NCBI RefSeq assembly: GCF_015354735.1
Contig: NZ_JACEFJ010000018.1
Span: forward strand, 31,147 to 95,146
Source: Pararhodonellum marinum
Lineage (GTDB): Bacteria > Bacteroidota > Bacteroidia > Cytophagales > Cyclobacteriaceae
Length of the DNA stretch: 64,000 bases
Direction of reading: 5' to 3'
Made by a program: the position numbers and the translations under genes. How positions within the stretch are numbered: the stretch's first letter is position 1; the number at the start of each line of letters is the position of its first letter. Shown piece by piece: positions 1 through 9,554 of the stretch. The notes beneath the pieces are model-generated. The model saw nothing but the letters and a program-made list of their open reading frames with translations. It searched no databases and was not told the DNA's origin.

Positions 1-2
1 TC

Positions 3-1718
3 CCCGATGAAGTTGAAAATCAACTCAATGCCACTATTGCAACATTTAACCCCAATTTGGATAAAGATGAATTGTATGCTGGTCACTACCTTCAGCCCAT
101 TTCTAACATTCACCTGGATTCAAATATATTGTATGAAGCCAAATCTCCCGGAAACAGGATTTATATTTCCCTTATTGGGATTTTCGCACTCCTAATTCTT
201 TTTATCACCTTGTTTAACTATGCTAACATTACATTGGCAATTAAATCTAAAGCCAGTAAATCAATTGGAGTCAGAAAGGCGATGGGTGCGCACAATGGGA
301 TGATTGCTTTTCAGTTTTTCTTGGAGGGAATCTTACTTTCTCTGCTTTCTATTCCTTTCGTAGGTATTTTGGTCTCCTTATTTGTCCCTGGCTTTAATGC
401 GCTCATGGAAGCAGATATTCCATCAAATCTATTTGAAGATCCAAATTCACTAATGGGTTTGATTGCTTTGGCTATCGGTATAGGTTTTTTGGCAAGCTTG
501 ACACCTGCTTCCTATTTGGGAATGAGGCGAGTGGTCAGTTTATTTAAAGAGGACTGGAAGCAAACCAATTTTCAAACATTTTCTGTGAGAAAGTATATGA
601 TAGTCAGTCAATTGGTAATTCTAATTGGCATGTCAAGTGTTTCCTTTTTGGTTTCCAAACAGCTTGAATTTGTGAATCAAAAGGATATTGGATATAAAAA
701 AGAAGGGGTAATTTTTGCATATACCTCCCAAGATAATATCGGATACTTTCAACAAAAATTAAGACAAATCCCTGGAGTAATTGCAGTTGGAAACGGGAGT
801 TCTTTTGGTACGCAGGTCTTCAATCAAGGAACTTATCAGATAGAAGGATTGGAAACGGTATTTGATGATGCCAATCAGCTTTACCTTGATCAAGAGGGGT
901 ATAAGGCCTATGATATAAAGTCCACCCTTACTGAAATACCAGCAGGTCGATTTACCTTGATTAACCAAACCGCCGCAGAGAAAATCTCAAGGATGAAAGG
1001 TATTCAACCTGAAGACCTTATCGGAGCAGAAGTCGTCACTGAACCTGAATATACAGATCCTGAAACCGGTCAATCTGGCATTCCATTTACTGTTTCAGGG
1101 ATTTTTGAAGACATCCATTTGTTTTCCCTCCATGAACGCATGGATCCTTATTTTTTGACAATTCAAGAAAACCTCTTAATGGATGGAAGAAGTATAATTT
1201 CTTATGATCCTACACATGAAAAGAAAGTGATTTCGGATGTTGAATCTGTTTATGCTGAGCTCAAGGAGGTATTCCCACTTGAGCTTGAGTTTCTTTCGGA
1301 GAACCTTAACAACCTATATAAACAAGATAAGCGAACAGCCAATTTAATCCACTATTTTAATGTAATTGCAGTTTTTTTGTCGGCAATTGGCATCATCGGA
1401 GTTTCGCTATTCCTCACTTTGGCAAGGAGAAAAGAATTTGGAATTCGAAAAGTTCTCGGTGCTTCAGCACTTTCGATTGTTAGTACATCTACAACAGAGT
1501 ATGTTTTGATGGTTGGTATTGCTTTGGTAATTGCCTGGCCGGCTGCTTATTGGATAGCAGATACATGGCTTTCAAATTTTGCTTACCGTATTCCGATTCA
1601 ACAGTGGATATTTTTAGTGGTGGGAGTAGTCACACTTGCCTTTGTTAGTGTTTTGGTTGGAATTGTTTCCCATAAGGCTGCTCTTGAAAATCCTGCACAA
1701 AGTCTAAAAACCGAATAA
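3..1718 (+). CDS. ABC transporter permease, FtsX/MacB type (5' end outside window)
   Basis: Inner-membrane permease of the FtsX/MacB class, which works with a separate ATPase to move or release substrates at the cell envelope. The frame is open from base 3, so the N-terminus lies before the window; the ATG at 57 is internal. Two FtsX membrane blocks are visible. The first follows the visible start and carries the family signature SIGVRKAMGA after a long hydrophobic helix. The second is at the C-terminus with EFGIRKVLGA and three more helices. A periplasmic domain lies between them. The gene is followed after 13 bp by a second permease of the same family, so the two are probably co-transcribed. 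Substrate unknown. Confidence 0.9.
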   Translation, partial: PDEVENQLNATIATFNPNLDKDELYAGHYLQPISNIHLDSNILYEAKSPGNRIYISLIGIFALLILFITLFNYANITLAIKSKASKSIGVRKAMGAHNGMIAFQFFLEGILLSLLSIPFVGILVSLFVPGFNALMEADIPSNLFEDPNSLMGLIALAIGIGFLASLTPASYLGMRRVVSLFKEDWKQTNFQTFSVRKYMIVSQLVILIGMSSVSFLVSKQLEFVNQKDIGYKKEGVIFAYTSQDNIGYFQQKLRQIPGVIAVGNGSSFGTQVFNQGTYQIEGLETVFDDANQLYLDQEGYKAYDIKSTLTEIPAGRFTLINQTAAEKISRMKGIQPEDLIGAEVVTEPEYTDPETGQSGIPFTVSGIFEDIHLFSLHERMDPYFLTIQENLLMDGRSIISYDPTHEKKVISDVESVYAELKEVFPLELEFLSENLNNLYKQDKRTANLIHYFNVIAVFLSAIGIIGVSLFLTLARRKEFGIRKVLGASALSIVSTSTTEYVLMVGIALVIAWPAAYWIADTWLSNFAYRIPIQQWIFLVVGVVTLAFVSVLVGIVSHKAALENPAQSLKTE

Positions 1719-1731
1719 ACTTAAATCCATC

Positions 1732-4191
1732 ATGTTTAAAAATTACCTGCTTACCGCCATCAGGAGTCTTAGGAGAAACAAAGTTTTTTCAGCAGTCAAT
1801 GCCATAGGTTTATCAGTTGGCTTTGCCTGCTGTCTCCTTATTGGCACATACGTACTCCATCAATTGAGTTACGATGCTTTTTTCCCCGAAAAAGACAAAA
1901 TATTCAGGATAGAACAAAATCCCACCGATGGCAAGCGGATGGCCTGGACCGGAGGAGCCTTAGGGAATCTGTTGAAAAATGAACTGACCGAAGACATGAC
2001 CGCAATGAGTAGGGCGTTGGAAGTCAGCGCATTGCTTACTATTCCAAGGGAAAGTGAAGAACAAGAAACATTCAGAACCTCAGCTTTTTTATTTGCTGAA
2101 GAGGGCTTTTTGGAGATTTTTCCATTTCCAATGCTTCAGGGAACAGCGAATGGAGTGCTGGAAAGCCAAGATAAAATGCTTATTTCCAAATCTTCCTCTG
2201 AAAAATATTTTGGTGATAAAAGTCCAGTAGGTCTCCACGTATTGTTTGATGGGAAGTTTGAATTGGAAATTGCAGGAGTATTTGAAGATTTACCAGATAA
2301 TACGCACATGAAATTCGAGTTTTTGGCTGGCTTGAACTCATGGAAAACCAATGTGGTGGGATTTCCTTCCACAGCGGAATTCGGCAGTTTTTGGTGGCCT
2401 CAGGTATATACTTATGTCAAGTTAAATGAAAGCACTGATCCGAAATCTTTTGAAACCAATTTAGCGCAGAATATGCCTAAGTATAGGGAAGAAGAAGAGG
2501 CAGCAAAATACGCCCATTACCTTAAACCCATTGATCAAATCCACTGGGATACCGAAATCGAATACGATTGGACTCCGGCTGTGTCTAAAACAAGTTTATG
2601 GATTTTTGTAGCCATTGGGGCTTTTATTCTGATACTGGCCTGCATCAATTATATCAACATCACCACAGCTCAAGCCTTGAGGCGGTCAAAGGAAATCGGG
2701 GTGAGAAAGGTCTGTGGGGCACAAAAAAACCAACTTTCTATGCAGTTTTTGGGTGAGGCATTGATCCTGAATGCCATTTCTCTGTTGTTTGGGCTGATTA
2801 TGCTTCAGGCCATTCAACCTTATCTTTCGTCTTATTTGGGGTTTTCAAAAATTCATGTTTCGGTTATGTTTTTTAAATACCTGTGGTTGATTGTGGCATT
2901 CTGGCTGGGAGTTTCCTTTTTATCAGGATTTTTACCATCCTTATACCTTGCAAGACTAAGGCCACAATTGATCCTAAAAAATTTCAATCTGTCTTCAGGA
3001 GGAGGCCAAGTCAGAAAATACCTGGTTGGGTTCCAGTTTTTTCTATCGGGAGTATTGATCTTTTGTTCTCTGGCTGTTTATTATCAGTACAGACATCTTT
3101 CCGGTTTGGAAATGGGTTTTGATGAAACTAATCTGATGATTCTCAATACCAGAGATCTTGACAAGACGGATGCACTGATGAATGAAATAGCCCAACTCTC
3201 GGGTGTAGATGCGGTCAATATGAGCCGATTTATTCCTGGTATACAATCGGGTTGGGCCCCTTCAGTTGAATTTGAAGGAGACAGGCCTGAGGATATCCGA
3301 TTTATGAATGTGCAGTTTGTTGGCCCGGAATTCTTTAAGTTTCTGGATGTGGAATTGGTATCAGGAAGGGAGATTCTCGATGAACCATCCGATCTTGGTG
3401 AGTTTAGTCTGATGCGGGATCAATTTCCACAAATCGAAGGACAATCAGCCTTGGTCAATGAGTCCGCACTTAAGATCCTCCAAAAGAACAAAGAGGAAGC
3501 TTTGGGTTCTTCGGTGCGCGTGTTTACAGAGGAGAACGGGCAATTATTCAGTAATTACAAAGGAAAAATCATTGGTGTGGTCAAAGATTACCATACCCAG
3601 GATCTAAGGTACCCCATTACTCCAACAGTCTTCCTTCCCATCAATAATTTTACACCTGAATATGTGCTTGTCCGTACTGAAAATATAGACTCCCCCGAAT
3701 TTATCAGCAGCTTGGAAGCGACCTGGAAGGCAATCGAGCCCTTCAGGCCTTTTGAGTATTCTGTTTTACAGGACAGGATCAAAACTCAGTACAGTGAACA
3801 GGAAAAAGCTTCTTTTCTTATCGGGCTTTTTTCTTTGATTTCGATGATCGTCTCCGGTTTAGGGATTTATGGACTGGCTCTTTTTGTCGCAGATTCCAAG
3901 CGCAAGGAAATCGGGATAAGAAAAGTTTTGGGTGCGGGGATCCTTTCGGTTCAAAAAATGCTCTTCAACGAGTTTCTCAAACCTGTCTGGTTGGGAGCCG
4001 CGATTTCCATGCCTTTGGGATATTACCTGGTGACTTGGTGGCTCAAGCAATTCCCTGAGAAGATAGCCATTGGACCTTCCTTGTTTTTATTGACCTTTCT
4101 GATTTCTGGATTGATCATGGCCCTTACGGTCAGTTGGCGCTCCTATCAGGCTTCTATGGTCAATCCCGTGGAGGTATTGGAATCGGATTAA
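1732..4191 (+). CDS. ABC transporter permease, FtsX/MacB type
   Basis: Full-length 819-residue permease with the double-FtsX architecture common in Cytophagales. An N-terminal helix (about residues 20-42) is followed by a MacB-like periplasmic domain. A central FtsX block follows (about 290-440, signature KEIGVRKVCGAQ), then a second periplasmic domain and a C-terminal FtsX block (about 690-819, KEIGIRKVLGAG). It starts 13 bp after the preceding permease. No ATPase gene is in view. In this phylum such pairs often act with an ATPase encoded elsewhere, in peptide, lipoprotein or drug export, but nothing here indicates the cargo. Confidence 0.9.
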   Translation: MFKNYLLTAIRSLRRNKVFSAVNAIGLSVGFACCLLIGTYVLHQLSYDAFFPEKDKIFRIEQNPTDGKRMAWTGGALGNLLKNELTEDMTAMSRALEVSALLTIPRESEEQETFRTSAFLFAEEGFLEIFPFPMLQGTANGVLESQDKMLISKSSSEKYFGDKSPVGLHVLFDGKFELEIAGVFEDLPDNTHMKFEFLAGLNSWKTNVVGFPSTAEFGSFWWPQVYTYVKLNESTDPKSFETNLAQNMPKYREEEEAAKYAHYLKPIDQIHWDTEIEYDWTPAVSKTSLWIFVAIGAFILILACINYINITTAQALRRSKEIGVRKVCGAQKNQLSMQFLGEALILNAISLLFGLIMLQAIQPYLSSYLGFSKIHVSVMFFKYLWLIVAFWLGVSFLSGFLPSLYLARLRPQLILKNFNLSSGGGQVRKYLVGFQFFLSGVLIFCSLAVYYQYRHLSGLEMGFDETNLMILNTRDLDKTDALMNEIAQLSGVDAVNMSRFIPGIQSGWAPSVEFEGDRPEDIRFMNVQFVGPEFFKFLDVELVSGREILDEPSDLGEFSLMRDQFPQIEGQSALVNESALKILQKNKEEALGSSVRVFTEENGQLFSNYKGKIIGVVKDYHTQDLRYPITPTVFLPINNFTPEYVLVRTENIDSPEFISSLEATWKAIEPFRPFEYSVLQDRIKTQYSEQEKASFLIGLFSLISMIVSGLGIYGLALFVADSKRKEIGIRKVLGAGILSVQKMLFNEFLKPVWLGAAISMPLGYYLVTWWLKQFPEKIAIGPSLFLLTFLISGLIMALTVSWRSYQASMVNPVEVLESD

Positions 4192-4383
4192 AGCCTTTCA
4201 TTGTCTGATGCTATGGAATTTTAGGCACAATATCAATTGATTCTGCATTGAGTTTTTATCGATTGATTTGAAGTAGATATTGGGTTTTCACCTCTACTAA
4301 ATCCCAATCTTTACCAGAAAGATTTCTATTATGTGTTAGGTTACAAATACCAAGTTCCAATAAGATATTAAGAAGAGAAGCAC

Positions 4384-5640
4384 ATGTTTTACAAAATGAA
4401 AGTAGTCTGTACCATCCTCACGCTTACTTTAATTTTTCAAGGTATTTGTATGGCTCAAAGCATATCCAAAGCTCAGGCATCCGAAGACATCCGCTTTTTT
4501 AACCAAACCATACAATCCAAGTATCCTGATCCTGAGCGTCATTTCCCAAACTATGAGGCATACAGTGATTCCCTGATTGGGGTTTTAGAGGATAAGGTCC
4601 CGATGAATGAATTTGCCCAGATGATGGCCAAGTATGCCAATGAGTTTGGGGACGGCCATACATTCATCCAAAACAGCGAAATCCCTTCCGATGCTAAGGT
4701 TTTTCCTTACCAAATAAAAATCAAGGAATCAAAGGGATTCCTTTCAAAATCCTTGCTTCCTGATACAAATCCCAATTTGATAGGGGCAGAAATCAAAAGG
4801 CTCAATCAGGTTGATTTTTCAGCAATCTTGACCAAATCGTTAGAAATGGCGGGGGGTGAAACAAAAGCGCATCGTATGGAAAGAATTGAAGGGAGTTTTG
4901 CCGATTACCTCTATAGATTGGAGGGGGAGATCAGCGTGATTGAGGTGATTGACGAAAATGAAAGCCGGACTTTTTCCCCGACTTCTATCACAAGAGCGCA
5001 ATGGCTAAGCTTTGATGAATTGGATGCCAAGCCCAAATATGCGTTTCAGTTGATAGATGCAGAAAAAGGCTTGATCATATTTTCAGATATGAATGACATC
5101 AACAAAAGTCAATTTGCTAAGTTCCTCAAGGACACTTTTAAAACGCTTGCAGACAAAAAAATAAAAACCTTGATCATTGACTTGAGGGATAATGGGGGAG
5201 GGAATTTTATGTTTGGGGAAATGCTGCTTGATTATCTGACCGACATGCCTTATACCATCCACCAAAAATACCAATATGACATGTTGGGGAAGAAGGTAAA
5301 CCCAAAAATGGTCAATCCAATCAGACCAAAGTCTCAGAAAAACAGGTTTTCAGGAGATCTGTTTTTTCTGACGAGTGCCTACACCTATTCCTCTGCTGCT
5401 ACCATAGTTGCAGCCGTCAAATACAATGGCTTGGGGAAAATAGTAGGTCAGCCCATCGGGCAGCCTTATTCGGGTTTTATTGATATGATGACCTTTCAAT
5501 TGCCCCATTCAAAACTGGTGTGTGGAACGAGCACTGTTTACTATGAATATGCGGGAATAAATGAAAAGAATGCAGATTTGGGTATTCCACCTGATATTCT
5601 GACAGACCAAGACGCTTTGGAATTTTTATTGGGGAATTAA
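4384..5640 (+). CDS. S41-family (C-terminal processing type) peptidase, exported
   Basis: 418 residues with an N-terminal signal peptide ending near AQS (about residue 25). The N-terminal helical part has the GDGHT motif at 89-93 seen in S41/tricorn-core proteins. The catalytic-core strand LIIDLRDNGGG lies at about 263-273, followed by TSAYTYSSAA at about 330-339, where the nucleophilic Ser is expected (Ser336 or 337). No PDZ domain is evident, as in many Bacteroidota S41 proteins. It stands alone, 192 bp after the permeases, with a hairpin terminator downstream. A second Met (codon 5, 4396) is an alternative start. Substrate unknown. Confidence 0.83.
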   Translation: MFYKMKVVCTILTLTLIFQGICMAQSISKAQASEDIRFFNQTIQSKYPDPERHFPNYEAYSDSLIGVLEDKVPMNEFAQMMAKYANEFGDGHTFIQNSEIPSDAKVFPYQIKIKESKGFLSKSLLPDTNPNLIGAEIKRLNQVDFSAILTKSLEMAGGETKAHRMERIEGSFADYLYRLEGEISVIEVIDENESRTFSPTSITRAQWLSFDELDAKPKYAFQLIDAEKGLIIFSDMNDINKSQFAKFLKDTFKTLADKKIKTLIIDLRDNGGGNFMFGEMLLDYLTDMPYTIHQKYQYDMLGKKVNPKMVNPIRPKSQKNRFSGDLFFLTSAYTYSSAATIVAAVKYNGLGKIVGQPIGQPYSGFIDMMTFQLPHSKLVCGTSTVYYEYAGINEKNADLGIPPDILTDQDALEFLLGN

Positions 5641-5739
5641 AATAGCAAAACTTTGGTAATATCTAGGTTAGCTGACCTATAGACACATGTCTGCACACCC
5701 CAGAAAGGTCCGGTGCCCAGCCGAAAATGTTTCAGAAAG

Positions 5740-5791
5740 TATAGGGTGAACAGGGAAGCCTTTTAGCCCTGATCACCCTATACATTTTTTT
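5740..5791 (+). terminator. Rho-independent terminator-like hairpin
   Basis: A 16-bp stem with one internal mismatch pairs 5740-5755 with 5767-5782 around an 11-nt loop. A run of T follows at 5784-5791. The T-run fits + strand transcription, about 100 bp after the S41 peptidase stop, and the structure separates it from the convergent gene. Confidence 0.7.
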
Positions 5792-5895
5792 AAGAAAAAC
5801 CGATGGCAAATAAAGATTATCAGTTATAGGGCATTGTAATATTTTCTAGAAAAGAAGCTGAAAATCAAATTGAAATAGGAGTTTCATACTTTTTG

Positions 5896-6471
5896 TCAAA
5901 ACCGAATCCCCAAATTCAAAGTCCCCACATAAACGGCCCGTTCGCCTTCGGAATTCAGAATAGGATGTGGATTGCTTTGAGCAGCCACGTAGTAAAAGCC
6001 ATGCTGTACACTAAGGTAAGGACTGATCTTCATTTTATCGCGTTTTTCCTGTTTCAACAATTCCCAACGATATCCGACCAAGAGCCCGATTTCATAATCC
6101 CAACTGTCGTTATCCAGCCCATCGACGGCATTGTTTCTATTGAATCCGGGACCAATAGCATTGTAGAGCTCCAAATGCAGTCCTTTCCAAAAATACTGTC
6201 GATATCCAAAGGTCAATGCCAAATTAGAAAAATCGCCTTCTTCCTCGCGAAATTCAAAAGGCCGAAGATGATAACCCAGAAACACATCACCAGCCAGTTC
6301 ATTGTTTCGCCAGGTTTCATAGGTGACTTGACCTTTGTAGATATTTCCCGGAAATATGGGCCATAAAATATTGACTTCAGCACCCCATTTTTTAGGTTGA
6401 GGAATTTCATTTTGAGCATATCCTGTCACAACTATTGCGAGAAGAATAAAAGAAAGAACCAGCTTTTTCAT
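5896..6471 (-). CDS. Exported outer-membrane beta-barrel-like protein
   Basis: 191 residues with a clear signal peptide (MKKLVLSFILLAIVVTGYAQ). The mature part alternates aromatic and polar strands (GYRQYFWKGLHLELYNAIG, YEIGLLVGYRW) and ends in aromatic Phe (LNLGIRF), the pattern of a small outer-membrane barrel. It resembles the DUF3575-type proteins of Bacteroidota, but the family assignment is tentative. Its 3' end faces the S41 peptidase and its start faces a Crp/Fnr regulator on the same strand 80 bp upstream, so that regulator may control it. Confidence 0.65.
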   Translation of the reverse strand: MKKLVLSFILLAIVVTGYAQNEIPQPKKWGAEVNILWPIFPGNIYKGQVTYETWRNNELAGDVFLGYHLRPFEFREEEGDFSNLALTFGYRQYFWKGLHLELYNAIGPGFNRNNAVDGLDNDSWDYEIGLLVGYRWELLKQEKRDKMKISPYLSVQHGFYYVAAQSNPHPILNSEGERAVYVGTLNLGIRF

Positions 6472-6551
6472 ACGTTCAACATTTAAGATTTAAAGATTGA
6501 TACAAAGTTGGTTCTGAGCCCGACTCTTTTTCATTGACCAAAGTCAATAAA

Positions 6552-7115
6552 TCATTTCCTTGCTCTGATGCGGCTGAGTGTTTCCGGTTTCACACCGATG
6601 TAAGAGGCTACCATGTATTGGGGAACTTCCTGGAGCAGTTTTGAATTCCGATTGATTAGCTCTTGGTAGCGTTCCTCAGGACTGGTATGTTGAAATGAAT
6701 CCAGCCGCTTGGTTATTGTTAAATAAAGGTTCTCCGCAATCAACCTGCCCAGTCGCTCTATGGATTGATATCTATCATAGAGGGCATGAAGGTCTTTTTT
6801 ATGGATTTTGTAAATGATGGCATCCTGAAGCGCCTGAATATGATGATCAGATGGATTATCAGTTAAAAAACTCCGGTAATTGGTCACAAAATCACCTGGA
6901 AAAAAGAAGGCAGTGACTATTTCTTCCCCATCCAAAATGTGGTAAAACCTAAAAGTACCCGCTTCGATAAAGGCTATAAAATCACATTTCTGACCTTCTT
7001 CCAAAAGATAGGCTTTTTTGGCATGCGTTTCTTTAATTAAGCATGCTTGAAAATCAGCCCATTCCTGATCCGTTAACTTAACGAGCTTATTGAAATAGTT
7101 TTTCAATTGTTCCAT
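6552..7115 (-). CDS. Crp/Fnr-family transcriptional regulator
   Basis: 187 residues. An N-terminal cyclic-nucleotide-binding fold (about 10-115, with EEGQKCDFIAFIEAGTFRFY) is followed by the dimer helix and a short C-terminal helix-turn-helix (YMVASYIGVKPETLSRIR) that ends the protein. This abrupt end is normal for the Bacteroidota subgroup. No FeS Cys cluster or canonical cAMP contacts can be seen, so the signal is unknown. It lies just upstream of the barrel protein and is one of three such regulators in the window (also 9039 and 48439). Confidence 0.88.
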   Translation of the reverse strand: MEQLKNYFNKLVKLTDQEWADFQACLIKETHAKKAYLLEEGQKCDFIAFIEAGTFRFYHILDGEEIVTAFFFPGDFVTNYRSFLTDNPSDHHIQALQDAIIYKIHKKDLHALYDRYQSIERLGRLIAENLYLTITKRLDSFQHTSPEERYQELINRNSKLLQEVPQYMVASYIGVKPETLSRIRARK

Positions 7116-7227
7116 GGAAACTGTTATGGGTTAAAAACATCTTTGTCAATTGATCATCATTTAATTAACAAATAAATCCTGAATTTGATGACTCATGGCA
7201 AGATTAAAATTTGTCTATTGTAGCAAT

Positions 7228-7259
7228 AAGTGGTATATTTAAAATATAATATACCACTT
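7228..7259. promoter_or_regulatory. Inverted repeat, likely toxin-antitoxin autoregulatory operator
   Basis: Perfect 12-bp inverted repeat: AAGTGGTATATT at 7228-7239 and its complement at 7248-7259, ending 10 bp before the antitoxin start. Antitoxin-toxin complexes commonly bind palindromes in this position. Assigning it to this locus is inference. Confidence 0.6.
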
Positions 7260-7269
7260 TTATTACTTT

Positions 7270-7524
7270 ATGTCCACTTCAATAAAAAAAGTTACCTTAT
7301 CATTGGATAGAGTCCAATTGGAAAAAATGGCCAGAAAGGCAAAAAAGAACCTTTCGCAGTATGTAAGGGATCTTATTGAGCGCGAGGTAATTATGAATCA
7401 AGATGAACATGAAATTTCAGAGGATATTTTGGAATTAAAGGGTTTATTGAAAGGAGATGGACTTAACAGTAAAGAACGTGTGAAACAAAGGGCTATAGCA
7501 AAGATCCGAGATTATGATCGTTGA
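7270..7524 (+). CDS. Ribbon-helix-helix-like antitoxin
   Basis: 84 residues. The N-terminal KKVTLSLDRVQLEKMARKA stretch followed by NLSQYVRDLIERE fits the strand-helix-helix of MetJ/Arc-type or DUF6364-like antitoxins. The C-terminal half is charged and probably wraps the toxin. The start is fixed by the palindrome 10 bp upstream. It overlaps the first codons of the PIN toxin frame (toxin ATG at 7514), the usual coupling of type II toxin-antitoxin pairs. The antitoxin is intact although the toxin frame contains a stop codon. Confidence 0.75.
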   Translation: MSTSIKKVTLSLDRVQLEKMARKAKKNLSQYVRDLIEREVIMNQDEHEISEDILELKGLLKGDGLNSKERVKQRAIAKIRDYDR

Positions 7525-7945
7525 ACGTATTTTTATAGATACCAATATTTTTGATGAATTGTTTTTTGATGGAATTGCTGCTTCTTAAGTTGTTTTTATT
7601 TTTGAGCAAATGAAAAGAAGAAAAATCGTAGGTTATACCTCACCTAAAACCTTGATGGATGTTTATTACCTTATTCATGCAGAGAAAGGGTGGCAAGAAG
7701 CCAATAAGAGAGTTCGACAGATTTATTCCTTCGTGGAAATTAGTCCTCAAGGCCAAAATGAAGTAAGGGAGGCATTGGCACTCAATTGGTCTGACTTTGA
7801 AGACGCCATGCAAATGGCCTCGGCAAAAAGCCAAAAAGTAGATAAAATCATCACCTTGGACAGGAAATTCCAGAATAAAGACAAATCATACATTTGGTCA
7901 CCTGCTGATTTAAAAAGTTTTATAATCCAAAACACACAGAATTAA
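7514..7945 (+). pseudogene. PIN-domain toxin (VapC-like), interrupted by an in-frame TAA
   Basis: Reading from ATG 7514, overlapping the antitoxin by 11 bp, gives RIFIDTNIFDELFFDG, the PIN N-terminal strand with its first acidic residue. A TAA at 7586-7588 interrupts it. The same frame continues as VVFIFEQMKRRKIVGYTSP and TLMDVYYLI, then DFEDAMQMA and KIITLDRKF, which carry the later PIN acidic residues. One nonsense codon therefore splits an otherwise complete PIN ribonuclease of about 143 residues. The piece from ATG 7610 (111 residues) lacks the first metal-binding Asp and should be inactive alone. This may be true inactivation or a sequence error. Confidence 0.75.
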
Positions 7946-8096
7946 ACAAATTGTCTTTCCCATTTTTAGGCTATTAAGGGTAAATCTTGAAAATCTATTT
8001 ATTCATCGCAATGAAAAAAGCATTACCACACCGTCTTTTTCCCATGATTTTGGTCTTAATTAGGAGGTCATCAGGTTTTCTAGCATAGATTTTCCC

Positions 8097-8954
8097 TTAA
8101 TTAATTCTTTCTTTGATCCATTCTTCCACAAAAATAGCTACTTCCTCCCACCCGGGTTCACTGGCGATATAGTGCGATCTTTTTGGAAATGTGTAATATT
8201 CTCTGTTCGATCCTTCATGTTGATAGGCTTCGAAATTTTTGCGAATCAATGGTGGGGGCAGGTCATTGTCCTTTTCCCCCGCAATGAAAAGCATAGGCAC
8301 ATGTGCTTTTTCAAAATCGATTTCCATGCCTTTCTGTGTACTGGTTTTGGCGATGATTCTGCTTTCGGGTATAAAATAAGTTTGATGGGCTGAAATTGCA
8401 GCCGAGTCACTTAGCGTATTGAAAAAGGTATATTTAAACCATCGCATTGGAGGTTGGCAAACCTTATTCCTGGAGCGAAGAGGGTTTACCATCCGAAAAT
8501 TGGAGCGAATGTATTTCCAATTCAACACAGAGATACCTCTTGGATTGGCACTGGCCAAGGTGATGCCCATGCTCGCCTTTTCCATTTCGACCAATTTTTG
8601 CGTGAGTAAGCCTCCAATGGAATGCCCGATGACAATGGGCTTCTCGGGAAGACTGTCCACATAGGCAAGCATATAGTCCAAAACCTGTGGGAAGTCAAGG
8701 TTCACCAATTCCGGATCAATTTCCTTTTGCAAAACCTGAGGTTCGCCCTGATGGTAAGGAAAGGACGGTGCATAAACGGTATAGCCTTTTGCTTCAAAAA
8801 AAAGCTTCCAATTTTGCCAACTGTGGCTGTTTTGAAACAATCCGTGGATCAAGACAATGGTTTTTCCTTTTTCCTGCGCAAAAAGTGATGATGGAAATGT
8901 CAATAGGAGGAAGAAAAAACACATCAACCGAAATATGCTAAATGTTGAGTACAT
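8097..8954 (-). CDS. Exported alpha/beta hydrolase (lipase/esterase-like)
   Basis: An alpha/beta-hydrolase with a hydrophobic signal sequence before AQEKGKT. Counting from the longer possible start at 8978, the oxyanion HGL is at 45-47 and the nucleophile Ser120 lies in GHSIGG. The acid is in GEKDND (Asp237 or 239) and His269 is in RSHYIA. The ATG at 8954 gives a more compact signal peptide. It faces away from the PIN locus and is 60 bp from the start side of the next Crp-type gene region. Substrate unknown; annotated relatives are generic lipase/hydrolases. Confidence 0.85.
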   Translation of the reverse strand: MYSTFSIFRLMCFFFLLLTFPSSLFAQEKGKTIVLIHGLFQNSHSWQNWKLFFEAKGYTVYAPSFPYHQGEPQVLQKEIDPELVNLDFPQVLDYMLAYVDSLPEKPIVIGHSIGGLLTQKLVEMEKASMGITLASANPRGISVLNWKYIRSNFRMVNPLRSRNKVCQPPMRWFKYTFFNTLSDSAAISAHQTYFIPESRIIAKTSTQKGMEIDFEKAHVPMLFIAGEKDNDLPPPLIRKNFEAYQHEGSNREYYTFPKRSHYIASEPGWEEVAIFVEEWIKERIN

Positions 8955-9038
8955 AAGATGGAAATTTGTTTGGAACAAAATTCCATTGAAATACTGAATG
9001 CTTCCCTTATCATTTGGTAAGAAGGCACTTGATATTTG

Positions 9039-9554
9039 TTAAGAAATCGCACTTCGAATCCTGCTTAGCGACTCGGGGGTTAACCCAAGAAAACTGGCAA
9101 TCATATGCAAGGGCACTCTTTGAAGGAGTTGCGGCTTGTTTTCCAATAAATACAAATAGCGCCCTTTTCCATCAAGTGACTGAAAAAGCTTTAGTCTATT
9201 TTCCATTTCGATAAAATAATGGGACATGACATTCATTTTAAAGTTTTGGAAATAGGCATCATCCTTTTGGATATCCACAAGTTGAATCTCGATTAATTCA
9301 GCGTCTTCAACCAATTGTATTTTCTCTCGTGCACCACCTAAACCCAGCAGGCTATATACTGAGCCTACGATATCTCCTTCCAGATCAAACCAGCCGGTGA
9401 GTTCTTGTTCTTCTTGCAGATACATATACCTTGCTATACCTTTTTCAATGATCCAGCATTTTTGACACCGCTCCCCTTTTTGAACCAATTGAAAGTTTTT
9501 TGGGTAGGAAACCCTTTTTCCGATACTTTTTAATTTTGGAATGTCAAGGTTCAT
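9039..9554 (-). CDS. Crp/Fnr-family transcriptional regulator
   Basis: 171 residues: a cNMP-binding-like beta-roll (about 15-105) and a C-terminal HTH (HMIASFLGLTPESLSRIRSA). Its ATG overlaps the stop of the upstream YdeI-like gene (9551-9554), so it is translationally coupled to the pair of YdeI-family genes and probably belongs to that operon. No ligand residues can be assigned. Confidence 0.86.
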   Translation of the reverse strand: MNLDIPKLKSIGKRVSYPKNFQLVQKGERCQKCWIIEKGIARYMYLQEEQELTGWFDLEGDIVGSVYSLLGLGGAREKIQLVEDAELIEIQLVDIQKDDAYFQNFKMNVMSHYFIEMENRLKLFQSLDGKGRYLYLLENKPQLLQRVPLHMIASFLGLTPESLSRIRSAIS

